DNA of 64,000 nt from Sphaerosporella brunnea (Eukaryota > Ascomycota > Pezizomycetes > Pezizales > Pyronemataceae), in the NCBI GenBank assembly GCA_008704415.1, contig VXIS01000018.1:62001-126000 (forward strand), given 5' to 3'. The notes beneath the pieces were generated by a model. The model made no database searches, had not been told where the DNA came from, and saw only the letters and a list, made by a program, of their open reading frames with translations. This document shows positions 44,651 to 55,808 of this stretch, in pieces; within the stretch, counting starts at the first letter, position 1; every line of letters begins with the position of its first letter. Made by a program: the position numbers and the translations under genes.

Positions 44651-44914
44651 AGTGGATGACTTCCCGTGAGGTCTGAAAGGCTTTCTGAACCGGTTTACAG
44701 GGGTGTTTCAATGGTTTTCGCTTCTAAACGGTTTAGTAGTCTGGAAAGGTGGGGGTGGGGTGTTCCAGACGAAACTCGCTGCGATTGGTTGGGAAGTACG
44801 GGGGGTACCTTGCTTGGCGCCAAACTATAAAAAAAGTGGGTGTGGTGACGTGGTTGCTGACTGTACTAGTACGGTTTGAAAACCTTCTTGACCTTACGGG
44901 AAGTCATCCACTTC
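44651..44914. mobile_element. MITE-like element with about 40-bp inverted ends
   Basis: Left end AGTGGATGACTTCCCGTGAG continues GTCTGAAAGG. The inverse on the right is AGTGGATGACTTCCCGTAAG followed by GTCAAGAAGG. No coding sequence. The target duplication is not clear. Confidence 0.65.
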
Positions 44915-44928
44915 CTGGCCTGCGCGTG

Positions 44929-45058
44929 TACCGTAAAAACTCGAGAGCAAGAGAATGGGCTAAGTCACTGCGCCATGTAGGCTTAGTGACTTTGCCACAT
45001 GGCGCAGTGACTTAGCCAGTGACGTAGCCCATTCTCTTGCTCTCGAGTTTTTACGGTA
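44929..45058. mobile_element. 130-bp near-perfect palindrome, TA-flanked
   Basis: Starts TACCGTAAAAACTCGAGAGC and continues AAGAGAATGGGCT, then AAGTCACTGCGCCATGT; the second half is the inverse, ending TTTTTACGGTA. Nearly the whole unit can fold into one hairpin. TA at both ends fits a tiny Tc1/mariner-type MITE. Confidence 0.8.
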
Positions 45059-45688
45059 GTATTATCCCTGCCCAATACGACTACGTTACACCAAGTTAGT
45101 TGGCATTGGACAGAGATTACATAATGAGGGCGACAGAGATTATATAATGAGGGCGATGGGCCAATTATGTAACTCTTGGGTGTAACGTAGTTTCGACACT
45201 GCGAGGGATAAGAATCCTCTACTTAAGAATATACGGCCTACAAGAATGGGGGGTCGCGGCCCCACCAGTTTGTATGAGGAATAAGAGTAAATCTTTCTGT
45301 AGAATATTGAGAAAAATTTGTATGGGCGGGAAATGACCCGTCGGAGGGTTCCTGAGGCGCCACTCACTCGCAGGCTAAGCCACTCCCTATCTGAGAATTG
45401 CTGCTATGTAAGAATGGGCACACCTGGTCCTAACCCATTCTTATAGAGAGAGTCGACTGTAGCATGATCTCGTTGTCGCTGGCCATGTGGGCGCTCGCAC
45501 GTCTTCATGTCCAAACTAGATAAATCTGAATTAGTAGAGGCTTGCTTCTGCGCGAACATAGGGTCTCGCCTGCTTGTGGCCTTTTTGAGCTGGGTTATTA
45601 TCTGGGTTCTAGTTCAAAGGGTGCCACATAGATACCTACACATTGCTTCGGTGTTGAGAGCAGTTGAAAGGCCATGACCGGGAACTCG
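45059..45688. other. Transposon-derived intergenic DNA
   Basis: Has a 24-bp local duplication (ACAGAGATTA-ATAATGAGGGCG near 45108-45155) and an orphan pogo-like end, CCCATTCTTATAGAGAGAGT then CGACTGTAG at 45437-45465. No gene. Confidence 0.45.
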
Positions 45689-45732
45689 GTGCTATTGGAG
45701 ATAGTGCTATTGGAGATAGTGCTATTGGAGAT
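45689..45732. repeat. 15-bp tandem repeat, three copies
   Basis: Unit GTGCTATTGGAGATA repeated head to tail. Confidence 0.9.
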
Positions 45733-45879
45733 GTTGAGCAACGCCCGCGGCCATGGCGCCGGTATGCAGGGTCCCGGATAAGACGGGGTGTTATGGTAAA
45801 TTATCGCACGTGATGAAGACCCCCGTTTTATACTAGTTTATAGATTGTGCTACATACTGCATTACACTGTCTTCTCTTA

Positions 45880-46046
45880 CAGTCAACTCCCTCTATGAAT
45901 ACCCGGTATAAAAACAAGCCGCTTATAAGACTACGTTCCGGCGGGTTCCCTTCCAAAATGTATGGGCAATACGAACACCCTACATAAGAATTCGTACTAT
46001 GGGCCTCCCGTCCGCAGCCTATCCTAATATGGAGAGAGGGTCGACG
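45880..46046. mobile_element. Pogo-like MITE, short
   Basis: Left end CAGTCAACTCCCTCTATGAA, right end inverse CCGTCGACCCTCTCTCCATA. The pattern CAGTCGACTCTCTATA is common at ends of fungal pogo/Fot1-type elements (family knowledge). TA precedes the left end. No coding content. Confidence 0.5.
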
Positions 46047-46249
46047 GTGTTCTATCCTGCTCAGAAGATAATTCTGTAGGCCTACAGGCTAGCCTGCTGG
46101 TCTACTGGCCGATATTCTCGGCAAGTCAGCTTACTCGGTTGACAGAATTTTAGTTCGTACCACCCAAGACCATATGATTCTCCTGTACTTGCTCAAGTGA
46201 ATCGTCAAAACTTGAAAGCTCAGAGTCACTGTCACCCGGGCAGTGACCG

Positions 46250-46498
46250 ATAAGGTCTTAGGGTCAATCGATCTGGATACGTTCGGGTGTTCGTTGGATA
46301 AGATTGGTTTTGCAAAGGGGCACGCGAGCGGTTCTGTGGTTCAAGCAAACAGGCTTGACAGTGCTTAAGGATCCACTCGACTTCAGGCTTTCGGATACCA
46401 TAGCTGCGCTCGGCAATAACCTTCAAGCTTGTGACTTTGTTGAGACTCAGCTGAAGGTGAACTTCTCGAATCCGTTCGAATATCCCTGTATCCCACAC
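46250..46498 (-). pseudogene. Integrase zinc-binding (H2C2-like) domain, relic
   Basis: Minus-strand frame: VIAERSYGIRKPEVEWILKH then CQACLLEPQNRSRAPL. YGI.+..VEW.L+HC..C...... .RAPL is typical of integrase zinc-binding regions in retroelements and Ginger-like transposons. Shifting frame by one downstream gives RTPERIQID, the usual continuation (LERIQIDL). The frame break and lack of a catalytic core mark it as dead. Confidence 0.55.
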
Positions 46499-46519
46499 GA
46501 GCCGATGACGTTCTAGTAG

Positions 46520-48600
46520 GCATCCTTGTTCCTGGTTCGTCTTAGATGGAAGGTAATAAATTTGACCGTCATTCTTAATTGCGTACCTAGTTGTTCAACG
46601 CATCTTTCTTTTGATTCAACTTTGCCTTTTGATCAGGTCCGTTCTCCGGCTTGCTGTCGGGAAAGATCAACCGTTGTTTAGTCACTACCGCGACGGCAAT
46701 GCCTAGGCCCCAACACGGTACTTTCACGCGAGTGAAGCCATTTATCAAAGTCCCAATAACTCTCAACAGTGAATGGTGCCAGGACACTTCCTGAGGCAGT
46801 TGAACGGGTGCTGGTGGACGAGGAACTCGGCGCATGCGTGCAGACATCATGTAAAGGTGTGGCTGTGGGGTTGTTGGTCTCAAAGGTTGAAAAAAGTTGA
46901 TGGCGACGGGATCATCTGCTGCGTAGGCTGGCCTGTAGGCCTACAGGCTATCTTCTGGGCAGGATAGAATCCCAAAACCCGAGTTCACAATTGTGTGGAG
47001 AGAAAGCGACCATCACACCATAGCGACTACCCAGAAGCTTCCAATTCTGATATATTGTAGTTACCATACAGCGCTAGCCCAGCCACTTTACAAAACGTTA
47101 ACTAAAAGGGCTCGGGTGTTCATTTATTGCGTATCCTACGTAGTTAGCTACCCGGGATAGATAGTACTCTATAATTATGTACGACGAATTCGAACGCCGG
47201 GGTGATATAGTAATATTCAGGCCGGTTTCCCAATATCTATGATGGCGGCTTCTCAGATGAGTAAAGATGTCAAGTATGGGCGCGGATGTTTTGAAAATCG
47301 ATATATAAAATATATAAATATAACGGTCAATGTTTAAGATGCCCCCCGTTTCCGGACGTTCCGCTGAATCCTTGCGAACATCCTCATACTAGAGCACCCA
47401 GCGAAGAAGAGGAACAGGAAGTGGGATGTGTGTAAGCGCACTAACCGCGGAAGGACTCATGGTCCTGGATCCGGAAGGAGATCGAGCTCCGTTCAGGTGC
47501 TCCACCTGCGGTCAGATGGCAGGTTACAATGCGCGTACTTGTATGTTAGTTTAGCATATGGTTCGTGAGGGCGCAGCGTTCGGTTTGTAGTCATGTCGAG
47601 TTTTTGACACGAACTAGAACTAGACCCTTTGGAGTTGGGGGCATCTTAGACAACAGTATTTTTGGATCATTTCGCGAGAAAGTTGGGGGCATATTAAACA
47701 TTAACCGAAAATACCAAACTGACCATAACCACTCACCACATAATCCTCAGCCGTAACTACCTAGGTACATCTTTCCTAGCATGTGTTGTCTTGCAGATCT
47801 GTGGCGGAGGGAAGCGGGGGTAGGAAGTAGAGGACGTATTCCACTCTACTCAGGGCGCGTTTAGATAGAACTGCGCCGTTCACTCATTTACCCGAAAATC
47901 TCGCAGGGGGCGGCACCTCGCCGGCGGGTTGCCTGCATAGAGGAAAATGCGCTTACAACATTCATCCAAACGCGCTCACACGCGGCTGATCGGTACAACC
48001 CAGGTCGATAGGTTTTGAGAAACAAGAGAACGATGTTCAGGGAAACCTTTCCTTGCCCCGCCCCTGTTCATCAGCCTGCGTTTCAGATGAAAATCATCAC
48101 GTTCGTTTCCTTGCGTGGGTTGCGCCAATAGGCGGCCCTTACCGACCACAAAAGTGAAGTACAATGAACCATGGCGTTCAGTACCAAGCAGAATTTCTCC
48201 GCCCCTGTATGTCCGAGTAGATACCTCATTGCCGGAGAGCAACTGTTCAGATGCTTCAAGGTCATAACCAGCTGCAGCCGCTGCTTAGAAAGACACTTTA
48301 TTTCAGCTGCATCCTCACCATGACTGCAGAACGGCCGTAGCTCCGAGCTTCTGCACCAGGCAAAGTCGCAAATCAACCGCCCCCGTTCGCCGACCATCTA
48401 TGGTTGTCTCTAGAGCTACCATGTGAGAGAGTGCGATGGACAGCGGTTAGTTTACGAGCGAACCTTGACCGACAACCAATTGCGCAATGCCAGTCAGAAC
48501 AGTCAACTATCCCTTCGCAAGCGCTCGCGACATTAGGAAGTGGAGGACCTCGCCGAGCAGCTGAAGCAGCAAGGCTAGAAATAGCTCATGCGGATTGGAC
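46520..48600. other. Gene-poor region
   Basis: No gene or complete element is recognised. An AT-rich stretch lies near 47296-47330. Two words GAGTTGGGGGCAT and AAGTTGGGGGCAT occur 60 bp apart near 47632 and 47680. Confidence 0.4.
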
Positions 48601-48639
48601 GGGAAGACTTCAAAGGGTGGTGAGACTATGACATATCGC

Positions 48640-49080
48640 ACAGCTGTCCACAAAAAGTGGCATATGCCATTGTGCAGTCAGGCCTACGAGAAGGGCCAGA
48701 AGCACAATATGCTCCGAGGATGCTTCCGGGGTAATTATCTGTGCACTTTTGTCCCCGATTGTGGTGCGTCCTACCAACCAACAGGTGTCCTCAAGTACCC
48801 GGTCCTCTAACGAGTCCTTCAGACCACCGGGGTTGAGCCTATTGTCCAGCAGGACAATGCACCGCGACATACACACCGAACAGATTGGTTCGTCAGCGAA
48901 GGCATTCCTACTACCCCCGCGACCTGAAACCGATCGAGCAACGTACGGGTGCGCCTTATAGAAAAAGCCTAGCAGAGCCTGATGTTTCCAGATCTGAAGG
49001 ATACATACACCCGGCGGTAGCTGAACTTGAAGCTTGGGAGTAGATCGAGAGGACTCCTAGGGAGTTTGGCTGGCTGGGAA
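48640..49080 (+). pseudogene. Tc1/mariner transposase, C-terminal relic
   Basis: One plus frame reads GCFRGNYLCTFVPDCGASYQ, then after an in-frame stop TTGVEPIVQQDNAPRHTHRT DWF. QQDNAP.H is the second catalytic aspartate block of Tc1-like transposases. A frame change then gives PRDLKPIEQ, the counterpart of SPDLNPIE carrying the catalytic glutamate. A stop, a frameshift and altered residues show it is inactive. Terminal repeats were not identified. Confidence 0.75.
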
Positions 49081-49868
49081 TTTTGTAGTTTTATCTAGAT
49101 CTATCATTTATCTTACGGTAATCCTGTAATTAGGATAACCGCCGAGGGTGACATAATTTGTAGGATATAACAGTCTTGAATGATTGTCTGGTTCCCCTTT
49201 TGCGTTCCATTTTGCTTGGGCGCACAGCCCTATCTTTAATGTGCTGGGACAAGCGAAAAAGTCACGATGTGGGATGCTGTGTGTGTTTGTAATCAGTTTT
49301 TTTATCCAAATGCAGCCTATGTAGACATATGGCAGAGACACTCCTTGGTAGAGCAGCCAGAGAAATTCAGACCCTCCATCCACCCCGCCCACACCCCGTC
49401 CGCGGCCTTCCCGTGACTGTATATTGGCAATTACAGTTATGCACTACCGGGCCGGGTCGGATGCTCGAGAGTAAAGCCATCACCATGTGTGTGTGTGTGC
49501 GTGTAATCATATTTATTGTCGGCAAGTAACCTAAAACGGTTATAACAGGCTGTCCGCCGCCTTATTGAATTTATCTCATGCGTCAAATGCAGCCACCCAA
49601 AAGTCACCACCCTCCGCCTCCTGTTAGATTTCGGTCATGGTACCGCTGTGTGGGCTACGCTATGGATGAGATACAATTCGTTGCAGTTACATTTGCAGCA
49701 CGTACCTTTGATTCTTTGGATAGAGAGTGTATGGCCTCGCACAGTGAGGACTGCTGTGAACGCAAATGTTTTCACCGACAGGAAAATTACACACCCCCCC
49801 CCCCGGCCCCCGCCCCCGAACGACCGATCAAGTGGCCGAATGAAGCATAGAATATCACTCTCATCATC
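49081..49868. other. Intergenic, no gene recognised
   Basis: May include more of the decayed LINE whose 3' part follows. A C run lies near 49794-49804. Confidence 0.4.
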
Positions 49869-50235
49869 ATGCATGACGGTCCAGCCGAAATGAAACCCCA
49901 TCGCAATAAGCAAAAAACCTACACGATCCACCACGACCCCGCCACCGAGCGGATCCAAGGCCCCGAAAACCCTCGCCTCGCGAAAGCGCCACGGCAGACT
50001 AGAGAGCACCTGTTCAAGCGATGCGAGAGGTGGCGGAAACAGCAAGACGAGCTGTGGAGAGCGGTGGGTGAGGCCACCAGAAGGGACGATAATAGCCCGG
50101 GTAGGAAGAAAAACTGTACCCCCATTGGGGTCCTGTTGGCAGATAATCGATGTACTAGCTGGACTTCTTAGCCAGTACCAAGGTTGGGGCCTGACCTGAG
50201 AAGCCAAGAATGTAACGACAACGTGTGATTTACCC
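49869..50235 (+). mobile_element. Tad-type LINE ORF2 tail, copy 3
   Basis: The best preserved LINE tail here: APRQTREHLFKRCERWRKQQ, then DELWRAVGEATR and TPIGVLLADNRCTSW. After a stop, the shared UTR starts with CCAAGGTTGGGGCCTGACCT and GAATGTAACGACAACGTGTG, which also occur in copy 4. The 5' part, including reverse transcriptase, is missing. Confidence 0.8.
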
Positions 50236-50559
50236 TCTCTCCTATGCCAGCTACGATTTTCCTTAACTTTTCCTTTCGCATGTCTCCATCTTATGTCTTC
50301 TTTCCTTTTCAGGCACACCCGTCGGCAGTGTTGTCAGTAGCCAGCCGAGGATATCTGTATTTCTTCGCCTTCCAATGGGATAAAAGACCAAAAATACTAT
50401 CATCTGGTGGTTCACGGCACCAACGCTCATATTCATCAAGAGGTTTTTATCCTGACCTGCTGCAAGAATGGTTTGCTCTTATTGAGACTTGGTTTTGCGT
50501 GTTTGGGGAAGCCCACGCTTCGCCTTGCCACTGGCTCTCGCATTTTGAGGTGACCCAGC

Positions 50560-50945
50560 ATGGGAAGTTAGGGGGGCGTCCTGGTGAGAATCAAACATTA
50601 AGGCATAAAGACAGTCATTGTTTGAGGATGCCATTCCTGAAATGGAGACATTTTCTCCAGCATCTCCTCCCTTGTAGTGCGTTTCCCACAAAGCTTGAAC
50701 CGATGCTTTGGGCATTACCAAGCCATTCCTCATAGTCGTCGGGATGCTCTCTCTTTGCCATAGATTGAACGTAATCCCACTTCCATTTGGGATCCAGGGC
50801 GATGGCTGCAATGTAGACTGGATTTTTTTCTGAGGATTCTCGTGTATTTGTCAATACGATCCAGTCCATTACCAATGAAGGTCATGACAGTCTGAAACGT
50901 CTCTTTCAGCGCGGGAATTCGGGGGGCGTTTGATTCCGGCATCAC
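50560..50945 (-). pseudogene. hAT transposase fragment
   Basis: Minus-strand frames give FIGNGLDRIDKYTRI and, one frame over, NPVYIAAIALDPKWKWDYVQ with MAKREHPDDYEEWL. The pattern KLDKYY...PVYIAA..L.P.+KW.Y...W is typical of fungal hAT transposases just before the dimerisation domain. A frame change separates the parts and the rest of the protein is missing. Confidence 0.65.
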
Positions 50946-51109
50946 TGACGAGCACTCGCGTTTGATGGCTGGCGGGGTAGCCAGCGACGGAGGGTTCAGG
51001 TTGGAGGGCAGCCGGCCCGATCAGCCCAGGCTGTTTCGGCCGGCTACTGAAAACACTGCCCGTCTGTAGGCTTTGGGGCCTAAGGGCAGTCTACATGTAC
51101 TAGTACTTT

Positions 51110-51147
51110 TTATATGCGGCCGAATACATTATGATTGAAACCAAAAG
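51110..51147 (+). mobile_element. LINE 3'-end signature, partial
   Basis: ATATGCGGCCGAATACATTATGATTG lies here split from any ORF; it matches the end of copies 1 and 2. It may be the true 3' end of copy 3, displaced by the hAT insertion between. Confidence 0.5.
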
Positions 51148-51439
51148 CCACCGAGCGGATCCAAACAATTCCTGTCCCGGGTGTTTCGGTCTTGGACAGT
51201 GAGATCGCTCCATTCACACAGTAAGTTAGCGCTTGAGTTTGCTAAAAAAAAAAAAAAAACTCAACCCACCACCCATGCAAGTAAAGTAGCAAGCACGAAA
51301 CATCACTCTCCCAGACTCTCCAGATCCGCACCATATGCACCGCCGCCCCAAGCCGCACAAGGCAAGGCACGCAAACCCAGGGTGGAAGGGGGGGGGGCTA
51401 CCTACATAACCTATCTAAATCCTATAAAAAAAAACACCC

Positions 51440-51482
51440 AATCATGTTGCATTCGGCCGCGTGCGGCCATGGCATATATAGA
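51440..51482 (-). mobile_element. LINE 3'-end signature, minus orientation
   Basis: On the minus strand: CCATGGCCGCACGCGGCCGA followed by ATGCAACATGATTGGGTG and an T-rich stretch, close to the end signature of the other copies. No ORF beside it. Confidence 0.5.
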
Positions 51483-51670
51483 GGAGAGAGAGACTAGCTA
51501 CACTCCTTAGGACTCAGCCTACTGCTAGACGCTGACGATAGACTAACCACTTCCCCCCACAGCCCCCCCGCTTGCGTTGCTGCCTGGCGAGGCATCACAA
51601 TAAATCACTCACCCATCAATCACCAACCCTCACTCAGCTACCCTCCAGACGCACCAAAAAACCGCACAAA

Positions 51671-51944
51671 TAAGGGCCCCGTCTGGATTCGTGGTATTTA
51701 GGAGATAATGGCCATTTGGCCTAAATGCCGTTAGGCGAAATGAGCCCCGTCAGGATCGCTGTGTGATGTCACCGTCAACCACCGCTCGCGCAACCACCCT
51801 GCCCGCTTCTACAAGAGACGACCCCACCGCCCGGCTGCCGCCCCGTCACTGCTCACTTCCTGCGGCCGAATCCAAACGACCCCCTCTTTAGCGAAAATAT
51901 ATTTTGGCCAAATGACCATTATCGCGAATCCAAACGGGCCCTAA
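51671..51944. mobile_element. PIF/Harbinger-type (Tourist-like) MITE with TAA duplication
   Basis: 268-bp element (51674-51941) flanked by TAA on each side (51671-51673, 51942-51944). Left end GGGCCCCGTCTGGATTCG..., right end inverse GGGCCCGTTTGGATTCGC, followed on both sides by GATAATGG(C/T)CATTTGGCC. A 3-bp TAA duplication with GGGCC-type ends is characteristic of PIF/Harbinger MITEs. Non-coding. Confidence 0.82.
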
Positions 51945-53202
51945 AATAGACGGCTTTTATGCCCCGCACCCCCCAAAACACAGCAAACCGTCCCGCGTAC
52001 CCCCTTGATTTTTTTTTTATGCCCCCGTACCACCTCACAACAGCACCGTCCTTTTCGCTCAAACCATACGTCTCCATCAAGCACCCAACAGTACCAAATC
52101 GCCAACTCAAAAAAGGAGGGGGGTAGCTCAGCTCCCTTCTGCAGATCTCCCCCTAACTAAGCCTTTACCGTGGCGGGGGCACTTCTCCCACGATCACGAT
52201 GTTTCGATTGCAGCATTCTTCTGACGGACACCACCTCTTCTCAACCCCTCTAGCTAGGTACCTTAGTTACGGGAGGCCCATCTGAAAGCTGCGAGTCAGA
52301 ATCCGACTCGTCATGGTTGCAAGTTCCCAGCTTGGCATCATTGCCCATCTCTATCGGCAGCCTTCTTCTTCAGGCATATAGTCCAGCGGAGCCTTTTTTT
52401 TTTGAGACGGTCGATGCCCGCAGCAGCTGGGGAGGGTATCCCGTATCTTGAAAAAAGCGTGTACAGGGGGGGGGCGAGCATCAACGTCCAGAGTGAAAAA
52501 AAAAAAACTGAACCTTTTTTCTGTGGCTACCAGTTCCCCATCCGTACAGGCGCAAGAAATAGAAGCCTATTCTTTGAATTCTTGAAATGTGGGGAACCGC
52601 TGCCCAACCTGCAGTGTCCCCCCCCCCCCCCCCAGTTGCCAGGATCGCGGTCGGGGTCCTGGTTTCTGGCTGCCAGTGTGTCGACATTGTTGGGTATGAA
52701 GATGGGAACGTCACTCATAATCTCAAGCCACAGTTTGAGGTGTGGCATTGGGGAATAAAAAGCCGTAAAATAAAAAATAAAACCCAGTGTATTGTATCAT
52801 TTCCCTAACCCCCTATCCGGTTCAAAAGTCGAAAAAAAAAAAAATCCCCAGCCAGTCAAAAACGCAAAGCAAGCAAAAGCTAAAAGCAAAACGTAAAACG
52901 TAAAAAAAAAAAAAAAAAAAAAACAAAACAAAAACACTCAAAGCCAGCCGTCCAGGCGAGGCGAGGCGAGACGAGGCGAGACGAGTACCATAAAAAAAAA
53001 ACTTAAGTATGAAACCATGCAAGACAAAAAAAAAGAAAAGAAAAGAAAAAAAGCAAGCCTAATCCCCATCATCCACACGGCGGCAAACACGGGTATCAAG
53101 TATCAATCAATCGCCATCGAAGAAAAAAAGAAAAAAAACGAAAAAAAAACCCAGCAAAAAAACGAAAAAAAAGGCCAAACCCAAACTCCCACCCCCCACA
53201 CA
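51945..53202. other. Intergenic, homopolymer-rich
   Basis: A-rich tracts between 52835 and 53170, a C run near 52618-52634, and GAGGCGAGGCGA-type tandem near 52955-52985. It likely includes the 3' UTR of the large minus-strand gene. Confidence 0.4.
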
Positions 53203-55808
53203 CTACATCAACTCTCCCCTCCCCGCCGCCTCCTCCTCCCAATCCCTCCCCTTAGCAACAGGACTAGGACTACTCTCCTCCATTTCATCATCGCCTTCAT
53301 CCCCGCTCTCAGCCTGTTCCTCCTTGTCCCTAGCAGCAGCTCTATGCAGCGCCCTGAGGGCGCGGCGACTTCTGCTCCTGATGCGTCTGGCCTGGAGCAT
53401 GCCAGACGGGAGGACGGGGACAGCGGCGACCTCCTTGGGGCCGGCGAGCACCCAGCAGTGGCTGCGGAAGTGGCTTCGCTCGTCGGGGACGGCGGGTTTG
53501 CCCCACGGTGGGGTGTCGCGCAGGCGCGGGTTGATCCAGTACTCGACGGCGTCGGTCCAGAGCAAGCCGGGGGCGTCGACAGCGACGGCGGCAAGCGTCT
53601 GGAGCACGCCGTAGATCATGATCCAGCGGCCCTTGCGCGCGTCGTGCGGCGAGACTTCGTGCGCAGGCGTCGACTTTTCGTGGAGCTGGAAGGCTTCGAG
53701 AAGAGGGTTGGGCGTGCTGCTGGAGCGGAGCGCCTCGATGTTGGTGCTTTCGGTGAGCGCCAGCGCGGCTTCTGCTGCCGCCGGGTTCGAGCTGCGGTTG
53801 CGCGGGTTGGACGGGGTGAAGGAGAAGCCTTTTTGACGTTTGTCCGAGAGGCCCGTCGAGGTGCGGCTGGTGGGAGAGACGAGAGGGACGAGAGGGAAGG
53901 GGTGTGGGATTGGTGGGTGATTCTCGCGCTCGTCAAACGAGGAGATAATGTCGGTCATCCGCAAGGTTTCGTCGTCTGCGCGCCAGTTCGGATTGGACGG
54001 CTTCACGATCGTGCGGCGTGGGGAGGTGGCAGGGAGGTCGTGGGCGGGAGACCAGACGGCATCCTGATCGACCAGGTAGGAATAGAGGGTTGCAAAGTCT
54101 CGCTGGAGGTGAAGGTAGAGGGTACGGGTGAAGCGGCCTTCTCCCGGCGGCCACGAGCCGAAACGCGAGGCGTAATGTTTGACCAAGAACTTCTGGAAGC
54201 GATCGAAGGCCAGCCGTGCTGGCGGAGGGGCTGCAGAGGAGACAGGCCACATGTCGTTGAAGTTGAAGCCAGCCATTCGCGAGTCGGCGTGGTTGACACG
54301 CACCTGAATTTCAAGTGACGCACGATCGATCAGCGCCTTCGTGATGGGCGATATCTCGCGCCACTCGGGCAGCACCTGCAAGGACGACAGCAAACCCGTG
54401 CAGTGCACGAACCCTTCGCGCCACAGCGCATCGATGCGCTGCTGGTCCTGCGGCGACAAGCTTTGCCGCAGCACATCTTCAGAGCCAATGCGCTCAGACC
54501 AGACCAGAATCCCTGCCGCTCCCTCCGCCCAGTTGCGCACATCGCCGAACTCGCGCGTTTCCAGATACTGCAGGACGATGTTTACCGCGTGGGGGTGTGG
54601 CGTCTTCAACTTGTCCTGTCTGCCGACGCCCAAGGACCCGAACGGCGACTCGATCTCGGACAACCCCCGATCGGCGAGGTCATACTCCGCCGGCGACGGC
54701 CCGGCGAACAGGTATTTGTCAATGCGCTCCGTCACGTCCAGCAACGTCTGCCCTAACGTGACCCCCACCAGCGGCTTGCCAAACAGTATCGCGAAGAAAT
54801 TCCGCGTAGTAAGATGGTACCGATGCCGCATGGCCATGTCGTGCCTGGACGGGGCGGGAAAGTAGAGTCTGTACGAGACGCCCGCCTCGGTCGAATCCGT
54901 CCTGGCCGAGCTCTCCGTGCGAGCGGACGCCGCAGAGCTGACGAGCTCCAACGTCCGCGTGCGGCGCAACTGGTACTCGAAGTCCATCAGCTGCTCCTCC
55001 GTCTGTTCCTCGGCCAAGATCTCTGGCTCCACCGCGGGCGGGGTCATGGGACGTTCCCTCGACGACTCATCCAACAGCGACAGCAAAAACGGCGACTGGG
55101 TGTTTCTCAACGCGCTGGAGCGCAGTCGGAACGAAGGTTGAGGCTGCGAGGGTTTGTACAGACTCCTCGAGGATATCGGTTTCTCTTCGAGATAAACCAG
55201 GGTGTCACCGTCCGGAAACCACAGCTCCAAATCCTGGGCTCGATCAGCACCGTCCGTCCAATCCCAAATCTCAACCAGCGACAAACCTTCTTCCCCTTCC
55301 CACCGCCGTCCCAACTCTCCCCCCTACTCCCATGCCCCTCCCACCGCTTCACCTGCACGCGCTCCTCGCCGATCGTTCCCAAGCCCAACGCGTACCCACC
55401 CCTACCGCCGCCATGCGCATACCTAACGCCGCCGCCAAGGCCAGCATAGAAATTTCCGGCGGCAGCGGCGTCATTCTCCCTCTTCTGATGTCCGGGTTGC
55501 AAGCGGCCCCTCAGCTTCTCGCCCTGCGCATCAAAAAAGCTTCTCAGGGCGCCCTTGCCAACGCGTTGCTGCGGGACCAGCGAGAGCGAATTCCTGGTGG
55601 TCGAGGAGCCCGAAACGCTGCTGGCGCTTGGCGTCAACAGGCCGCCCGACCCCAGCCGCGCGCCGCCGCCCACGCCTAGTCCGCTGCCAAAAAACGCTGG
55701 TCTCCGCATTCCCCCGGATGACGATGACGATGGCGGTGCGCCCGGGCCGCCGTTCTGCGCGGTGATCTTATCGAGCTTGGAGCGTGCGCGAGCTGAGCGC
55801 TGCGCCAT
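53203..55808 (-). CDS. Large fungal-specific protein (DUF8004-like)
   Basis: Two exons: 55808-55287 and 55233-53203 (850 aa), joined by a 53-bp GT/AG intron in phase 0. The join gives VKRWEGHGSRGESWDGGGKG-KK-DLELWFPDGDTLVYL, which restores the RW(D/E)G...WD...ELW..GD..V.L segment typical of a conserved fungal family I recall as DUF8004; neither frame alone keeps it. Further conserved-looking parts are YRLYFPAPSRHDMAMRHRYH, TTRNFFAILFGKPLVGVTLG, RIDKYLF, WAEGAAGILVWSERIG, and C-terminal GRWIMIYGVLQTLAAVAVDA with WTDAVEYWINPRL. The N-terminal 110 residues are Gly/Ser-rich and the tail is acidic. Likely cytosolic; function unknown. Confidence 0.82.
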
